Assembly (NCBI GenBank): GCA_903896425.1
Contig: CAITXW010000496.1
Span: 1 to 34,287, forward strand
Direction: 5' to 3'
DNA length: 34,287 nucleotides
Origin: an uncultured beta proteobacterium
Lineage (GTDB): Bacteria; Pseudomonadota; Gammaproteobacteria; Burkholderiales; Burkholderiaceae_C
The translations under genes and the position numbers were made by a program. The notes below the pieces were generated by a model. That model was given only the letters and a program-made list of their open reading frames with translations. It did not search any database and was not told the DNA's origin. This document shows positions 29,113-34,287 of this stretch, one piece after another. How positions within the stretch are numbered: the first letter of the stretch is position 1; each line of letters opens with the position of its first letter.

Positions 29113-29646
29113 ATGGTCACGACAGCAAACGCATTCACACCGGCGGCACCGGCAAAGACCACCGCAGCCGCTCCCGCCAAGGCGGCGGCATCTGCAAGAT
29201 CACCAGCACCAGCCAGGAAACCAGCCCGCAAAGCTGTTGCGAAAAAGCTTACGAATAAACCGGCGCCGATCGCAAAACCGGCGGCAAAAAAAGTCGTCAA
29301 GGCGCTTGCCGCAAAGCCTGTCAAGGCGTCGGTTCCAGCAGCGGCCGCACCCGCTGTCAAAGCACTTGCAAAACCCGTGCTCGCGAAAGTGGTCAAGGCA
29401 AAGGCGGCAAAGCCCGTCAAGGAAAGGAAGCCCAAGCTGGTCCGTGACAGTTTCACAATGCCGAAGGTCGAATACGGGGTGCTCGCCGAGCTCAAGCAGC
29501 GCGCCGGCAAGCTTGGCAGCCCGGTCAAGAAAAGCGAGTTGCTGCGAGCCGGAACCAAGGCCCTGGCCGCCATGGCCGACAACGCATTCCTGGCTGCGCT
29601 GAAAGCCGTCCCGGCCATCAAGACCGGGCGTCCGAGCAAGGACTGA
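29113..29646 (+). CDS. Histone-H1-like Lys/Ala/Pro-rich protein with a C-terminal RHH-like domain
   Basis: About 105 residues dominated by A/K/P/V, then RDSFTMPKVEYGVLAELKQRAGKLGSPVKKSELLRAGTKALAAM, which reads as strand-helix-helix. Confidence 0.75.
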   Translation: MVTTANAFTPAAPAKTTAAAPAKAAASARSPAPARKPARKAVAKKLTNKPAPIAKPAAKKVVKALAAKPVKASVPAAAAPAVKALAKPVLAKVVKAKAAKPVKERKPKLVRDSFTMPKVEYGVLAELKQRAGKLGSPVKKSELLRAGTKALAAMADNAFLAALKAVPAIKTGRPSKD

Positions 29647-29691
29647 GCGCCATGAAACGTAGCGTCTGCGCAAACCGGGCGCGCGGCGTTC

Positions 29692-30933
29692 TCAGTGCGA
29701 AACCAGGCCTTCGGCGATCGGGCGTTTGAAGACCAGCCACGCCGGCAGCGTGGCGACAATGGAACCGGTGACGATTAGCCCCGCCACCAGAACCTCTTCG
29801 GTCGCGCCCAGCCGCACCGGCATCGCAAACCCGAACTGCGACTGCATCCAGTGCGAAAGCCCATTGGAACCGAGCCACCCCAACATGACACCCAGCGCGG
29901 CACCAGTCGTGATCAGCAGCACGACTTCGATCCAGACGACGCAAAAGACGTAGAGGCGGCTGGCGCCGATGGCCCGCAGCACCGAGAACTGGCGCTGGCG
30001 CGCCAGAAAACCGACCAGCAAGGCCATCAGCACCGCAGCCACGACCAGAACCTCGGTCGTGATGGCCAGAACCGACATGAGGTCGCGCACGTTGCCCAAA
30101 GTCAGGTACAAATCGTTGAGCACTTCGGCCGGGAACAAGGCCACGCTGCGCGGCGTGCGCCACTGCGCGCGCAGGCGGTAGGCGCTGGCAACCGAGTCGG
30201 GCTTGATCGCGATGGCCGGCACACCGGACAGGTGGCCGGCGTCCCATGGCGGACCGATGCGCGATACGCCGCTGGCCGCGTGACCAATCGACAGGCCATG
30301 CACACTCCAGACGTCTTCGATTGGCACCAGAATGGCCGTATCCCAGATGTTCTCGCGTGGCGGCAAGCGCCCCACCACCGTGTAGTGAGCCGCGTCATGC
30401 CCGGGGTCGCCGTGCGTCGCCTCGTCATCCGCAGGCAGGTGCAGTCCGTGCGCCGGGCTGAAGGTCGCGCCGATGGCGAGCGCGACACCGGCGCCAACGA
30501 CGGCCTCGCCACGCCGCTGAAAGATCCGTCCCTGTGTTGGCTGCAGCGTGCCACCCCGGCTCACGAAGTCGGCGATGGTGCCGACGATGGCGTGGCCTTG
30601 CCAGTTGTCGCCAAACGCGATCGGCGCGGCATATTTCACGCCAGCCGCGCTGCCGGCCTTTGCCAGCAGGTCGCCGTCGAGCAAGGGAATGGCCTGGGGC
30701 CGCAGATAGACGGCGGTCAGCACCAGTTGCGTGTTGCTGCCCGGCGCGCCCACCAGCAGATCGAAATCGTCAGCGGCGCGGGCGCTGCCTTGACGCAGGG
30801 CGCGTTCCTGAGAGATCACGGCAATTCCGGTGGCCACGGAAAGGGCCATGAGCAGCACGGTCACCCATGCCAGCAACCGGTTGCGGCGCAGGTCGGCGCC
30901 AACGACCGGGAACGGGTTGAAGCGTGGCATCAT
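29692..30933 (-). CDS. ABC transporter permease, MacB/FtsX family
   Basis: N-terminal TM followed by large extracytoplasmic domain and three C-terminal TMs; His/Asp-rich loop AHGLHLPADDEATHGDPGHDAAHYTVVG; ATGA overlap with ATPase gene. Confidence 0.85.
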   Translation of the reverse strand: MMPRFNPFPVVGADLRRNRLLAWVTVLLMALSVATGIAVISQERALRQGSARAADDFDLLVGAPGSNTQLVLTAVYLRPQAIPLLDGDLLAKAGSAAGVKYAAPIAFGDNWQGHAIVGTIADFVSRGGTLQPTQGRIFQRRGEAVVGAGVALAIGATFSPAHGLHLPADDEATHGDPGHDAAHYTVVGRLPPRENIWDTAILVPIEDVWSVHGLSIGHAASGVSRIGPPWDAGHLSGVPAIAIKPDSVASAYRLRAQWRTPRSVALFPAEVLNDLYLTLGNVRDLMSVLAITTEVLVVAAVLMALLVGFLARQRQFSVLRAIGASRLYVFCVVWIEVVLLITTGAALGVMLGWLGSNGLSHWMQSQFGFAMPVRLGATEEVLVAGLIVTGSIVATLPAWLVFKRPIAEGLVSH

Positions 30934-31616
30934 GACACAGAAAATTCCTGCAGCGCGCCTTGCGCCAGACGCACGCAGCGGTCCATGCGCAGCAGCAGTT
31001 CCTGCTCGTGGGTCACCACAAGCAGCGTGGCCCCCTGGGCACGGACCAGTTCAACCAGCAGGTCGCCAATCTGCGTCCGATGGTCCGGATCCAGACTGGC
31101 GGTGGGCTCATCGGCCATGACGATGGCCGGTTGCAACAACAGGGCGCGTGCCAAGGCAACGCGCTGGCGCTCCCCGCGCGAGAGCAAGGCCGTCAACCGG
31201 TCCCATGCCGACAGCCCGACGGCCGTCAGCAGGTCGCGGGCGCGTTGCTGCAAAGCCGGCGCCAGCTTCCAGCGATCGAAACACGCGGGCAGCAGCACGT
31301 TGTCGAGCATGGAGAGACCTTCGACCAGATGGAAGTCCTGAAATACCAGTCCGAGATGGCGATGGCGCCAACGGCACAGACCATCCGCCGAAAGTGCGCC
31401 GATATCTGTGCCGCCCCATTCGATCTGACCCGATGCGGGGCGCGCAATGCCCGCCAGGCAATGAAACAAGGTGGTCTTGCCGGCACCTGAAATACCGCTG
31501 ATTCCAAGGCTGCAGCCGGACGGCAGATCAAGCGCCGCAATGCTGAAAAGCGGATGCGACTGGCCGACAAACCGGACCAGCAGATCGCGCACGTGCAAGT
31601 CACCCTTGCCACTCAC
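30930..31616 (-). CDS. ABC transporter ATP-binding protein (LolD/MacB-type)
   Basis: GISGISGAGKTTLFHCLAG Walker A; LLSRGERQRVALARALLLQPAIVMADEPTASLDPDHR. GTG at 31616 overlaps the upstream stop (GTGA); the 289-aa ORF extension is not protein-like. Confidence 0.88.
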   Translation of the reverse strand: MSGKGDLHVRDLLVRFVGQSHPLFSIAALDLPSGCSLGISGISGAGKTTLFHCLAGIARPASGQIEWGGTDIGALSADGLCRWRHRHLGLVFQDFHLVEGLSMLDNVLLPACFDRWKLAPALQQRARDLLTAVGLSAWDRLTALLSRGERQRVALARALLLQPAIVMADEPTASLDPDHRTQIGDLLVELVRAQGATLLVVTHEQELLLRMDRCVRLAQGALQEFSVS

Positions 31617-32089
31617 AGTTTGGACACCTCGGCATCGACAATACGCACTTGGCTGACGAATCCGTTCTCCGGATCGGTCCAGGAACCCATTTCCAGTCGG
31701 CCCGCGACTTCGATGCGCTGCGAGAAATTCACCGGACCCAGCGTCGCCTTGAGGTAGATGACCACGATGTCCGAGGGCCACTGCGCATCCGACGAGCAAA
31801 AGGGACAGACCGCCACCGGTTCGCGCGTGAGCACGAAGAACTTGCTCTCGGGCTTGAGCGGCGGCGCAATGTAGCCGCGCATGCGGACCGTATGACCCTT
31901 GAGCAATTTGGCCCGTTCCGAATATTGGGTGCCCAGCACACCGACCGACTTGTAGAGCGAATCAAAACTCAGATGCGAGTCCAGGCTCATGTTGTCGGCG
32001 GCACGGGCGCCGCTCGCCCACAGCAACAGGGATGAAAGCAAGAATCGCCGGCCAAGGCATTCTCTGGACTCCCGATGGATTGCGGACAT
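31613..32089 (-). CDS. Exported DUF3299-like (COG3495-like) protein
   Basis: Signal peptide (RRFLLSSLLLWASGARA), then VRMRGYIAPPLKPESKFFVLTREPVAVCPFCSSDAQWPSDIVVIYLKA; family assignment from memory of motifs. Confidence 0.55.
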   Translation of the reverse strand: MSAIHRESRECLGRRFLLSSLLLWASGARAADNMSLDSHLSFDSLYKSVGVLGTQYSERAKLLKGHTVRMRGYIAPPLKPESKFFVLTREPVAVCPFCSSDAQWPSDIVVIYLKATLGPVNFSQRIEVAGRLEMGSWTDPENGFVSQVRIVDAEVSKL

Positions 32090-33882
32090 TACTTCTTGCG
32101 GGGCTTGGCCGCAGCGCCAGTCTCTTGCGACGCCAGTGCCAGTGCGTCGGCCATGATGCGGAACAGTTCGGTGTTTTCCATCTGTCCATGCACCTTGTCG
32201 GCGCCCGGGCCGCTGGCCGTCAGCACCACATCGTCACCGGAATGAACACCGCTGTTCGAAGCGCGCGCACCCTTGTTTGGCAGGTTGCCTTCACGCAGCA
32301 CGGCGCCCGGAACAGCCTTGTACTTTTCGTTGGCCACCATGAGGCCGTCGGCATTGCGAAGGGTCGGCACAAATTCACCGTCCATGAAGGGGCGGAAGGT
32401 GTCGTAGTGATCCGGATAGGCACCGAAGGTCATGCGCAGGCGGCGCGACACATCCACCTTGCCCGGATAGCCCTGCGCATCGGGCGCCGGGTAATTGGGA
32501 AAGCCCGCTTCGGCATAGGTTTCAACCTTGTCGCGCATGTCAACGCCGGGTTCCTCGTCATTGACGGTTCCAATCACGCTGACCGCGTGCGAATGGTCCG
32601 AGGTCACGAGGATCAGGGTATTGTTGCCGTTCGCCTTGGCCCATTCCTTGGCCTGCTTGACTGCAACGTCGAGCATGATGGTGTCGTAGATAGCGCGCTC
32701 GGGGTCGAGCGAATGGGAGTACTTGTCGATGCGCGCGCTCTCCACCATCAGCACAAACCCTTTCTTGTTGCGCGACAAGACCTTCAGCGCCGCCGCCATC
32801 TCTTCCGGCACATCGGGCTGGTCGGGGAACTTGGAGACAGATCCCTTCTTCAGGAATTTCAGGTCGAGCGCGCCATCGACATTGCCGGTGTTGTACAGAC
32901 CGAGCATGCGCGTCGTCCTGGCATCGTCGGCAGCGGCCTGCATCTCTGACTTGCTGATGGCGATCTTGTAGTCGGCCTGTCTGAACAGGTCGATGTAGTC
33001 CACATCATCGCCACGCTTGGAGCCGGCGGTCGACTTCGGCAGGAAGTTGGGCGAGCCGCCACCCATCAGGACGTCGATCTTGCTGTCGTAGTACATCTTG
33101 ACGATGTCGTTGAAGTCCGAGCGGCGCCGCGTGTGCGCCACCATCGCCGCCGGCGTGGCGTCTTCGATTTCGGAATTGGTGACCGCGCCGACGGCCATGC
33201 CGCGGCGCTTGGCCAGCGCCGTGATGGTGTCGACTCTCGGGTGATCCAGGGTGCTGGCGGCGCGCGAGCAGTACACACCCAATGCATTGACGCAGGACTT
33301 GTGGCCTGTCGTGTAGGCATGCGCCGCATTGGCCGAGTCGGTGATGATGGAGTCCGTGCCCTGCGTAGTCAGCAGCGCCATGTACGGCATGTCATCGATC
33401 GCCAGTTTGCCGGTGAACTTGCCGCCCTCGATGCCTTGGGACAGGATGCGCGCCGCAGTCCGGTGTGCGATGGAGAGACCGTCGCCGATGAACAGGATCA
33501 CGTTCTTCGCCACCGGCTTGGCGGGGGTTGCATAGACGCGCCAGGCCACCGTCGCACTATGCTGGCCGTCGCTGGCCTGCACGGTGTACGGACCCGGCTT
33601 GCGGATGCTGGCGTCACGCAGCAACAGGCTTGACACCTCCTTGCCATCTTCGCGCGCCAGCAGTTGCGCCTTCTTGCCCAGCACCTTGCTGTAATCCCGT
33701 CCATTGATCGTGACCTTGATCTGGTCAGGATCGACCACGGCACCGAACTCGACCTTGAAATCAAAGTGCGAGCCCGCGAGGATGTCGGCGCGGGTCAGCG
33801 GGAAGATCGTCTGGGCGACAACGGTCGACGAGACGAGCATGGCACAAAGGACTGGTAGCAGATACGAAGGCTTGAAGCGCAT
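32089..33882 (-). CDS. phoA: Alkaline phosphatase (PhoA superfamily)
   Basis: VAKNVILFIGDGLSIAHRTAARI, DDMPYMALLTTQGTDSIITDSANAAHAYTTGHKSCVNALGVY active-site region, LILVTSDHSHAVSVIG metal ligands; signal peptide. Confidence 0.93.
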   Translation of the reverse strand: MRFKPSYLLPVLCAMLVSSTVVAQTIFPLTRADILAGSHFDFKVEFGAVVDPDQIKVTINGRDYSKVLGKKAQLLAREDGKEVSSLLLRDASIRKPGPYTVQASDGQHSATVAWRVYATPAKPVAKNVILFIGDGLSIAHRTAARILSQGIEGGKFTGKLAIDDMPYMALLTTQGTDSIITDSANAAHAYTTGHKSCVNALGVYCSRAASTLDHPRVDTITALAKRRGMAVGAVTNSEIEDATPAAMVAHTRRRSDFNDIVKMYYDSKIDVLMGGGSPNFLPKSTAGSKRGDDVDYIDLFRQADYKIAISKSEMQAAADDARTTRMLGLYNTGNVDGALDLKFLKKGSVSKFPDQPDVPEEMAAALKVLSRNKKGFVLMVESARIDKYSHSLDPERAIYDTIMLDVAVKQAKEWAKANGNNTLILVTSDHSHAVSVIGTVNDEEPGVDMRDKVETYAEAGFPNYPAPDAQGYPGKVDVSRRLRMTFGAYPDHYDTFRPFMDGEFVPTLRNADGLMVANEKYKAVPGAVLREGNLPNKGARASNSGVHSGDDVVLTASGPGADKVHGQMENTELFRIMADALALASQETGAAAKPRKK

Positions 33883-33914
33883 GGCACGGATCCGTGGGTT
33901 GGAACAAGCCTGTC

Positions 33915-33948
33915 AGTCTAGGCACGTCGTGTGACGGCTCAGTGACAA
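33915..33948 (-). promoter_or_regulatory. Pho box and -10 for the alkaline phosphatase operon
   Basis: Minus strand TTGTCACTGAGCCGTCACACGACG: TGTCA/CGTCA 11 bp apart (plus-strand TGACG 33932, TGACA 33943); TAGACT -10 (plus 33915-33920). Confidence 0.75.
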
Positions 33949-34133
33949 CCGGGCGCAAGCGCGAACGGTGGCCGATGGGTCGACACATTTCAGTCATGAA
34001 ATTGACACACAGCGGTGCGCCAATCAAGCAGGCCGCCCGTTGCGATAAATCAAAGGCGCGCGTTATATCCCTGCCGGCAACTTTGGGAGAACACTCCATG
34101 GGTAATACTTGCGACCTCAAGAAGGAAGGTCAT

Positions 34134-34287
34134 ATGTCAAGGCATTTGGACAACTTGAAAAGACTCTGGAAGAAGCTGCAAGCTCGCTACGGAAGCGACG
34201 ATCCATTGGTGCTTGAAGTGCAGCGCGAGATCGAGGTGATCGAAGCCAGGACCAAACAGGGTTCGGTGCCGTATGGCGAGTTCATCC
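34134..34287 (+). CDS. Hypothetical protein, partial at window end
   Basis: RBS aaggaaggt then ATG 34134: MSRHLDNLKRLWKKLQARYGSDDPLVLEVQREIEVIEARTKQGSVPYGEFI...; runs off the window (in-frame ATG also at 34098). Confidence 0.5.
   Translation, partial: MSRHLDNLKRLWKKLQARYGSDDPLVLEVQREIEVIEARTKQGSVPYGEFI

Noticed and set aside
29113-29430. Possible tandem DNA repeat in the H1-like gene
   Set aside because: Repetition is compositional at the protein level (KPA/VKA-like); no regular nucleotide repeat unit visible.
29851-31341. 496-aa plus-strand ORF antisense to the ABC genes
   Set aside because: No motifs; ABC ATPase and permease motifs are clear on the minus strand.
1-34287. CRISPR array, tRNA/rRNA, transposase, phage or known defence cassette
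   Set aside because: None seen by reading; apart from the TA module and the short palindromic repeat there is no mobile-element signature. Not confirmed by a computational scan.

Overview
Chromosomal window from a GC-rich betaproteobacterium, probably Burkholderiales/Comamonadaceae-like by gene content (inference). Left part: TRAP transporter (dctM partial, dctQ), an orphan 2-oxoacid dehydrogenase E1 alpha/beta pair, formate-THF ligase, an enoyl-CoA hydratase, a branched-chain amino acid type ABC binding protein, a small wHTH regulator, a TIGR03862/HI0933-like flavoprotein, a type II TA module (CcdB toxin with an apparently hybrid Phd/CcdA antitoxin), and addAB. Middle: trxA, an 84-bp REP/MITE-like element, rho, rpmE2 and a glycosyltransferase-like membrane protein. 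Right part (about 19-34 kb): a large phosphate/polyphosphate block with pstSCAB-phoU-phoB-phoR, divergent ppk2, a fasciclin lipoprotein, ppx, a histone-H1-like protein with a predicted RHH end, and a translationally coupled alkaline phosphatase / DUF3299-like / MacB-FtsX-type ABC operon. I read Pho-box-like 11-bp-spaced repeats upstream of pstS, ppk2, the fasciclin gene and the alkaline phosphatase. The most interesting candidates are the phosphatase-ABC operon (possible metal supply for a Zn enzyme), the Pho-controlled fasciclin gene, the H1/RHH protein with a palindrome over its -10, and the hybrid antitoxin. No CRISPR array, rRNA, tRNA, transposase or phage genes were recognised.
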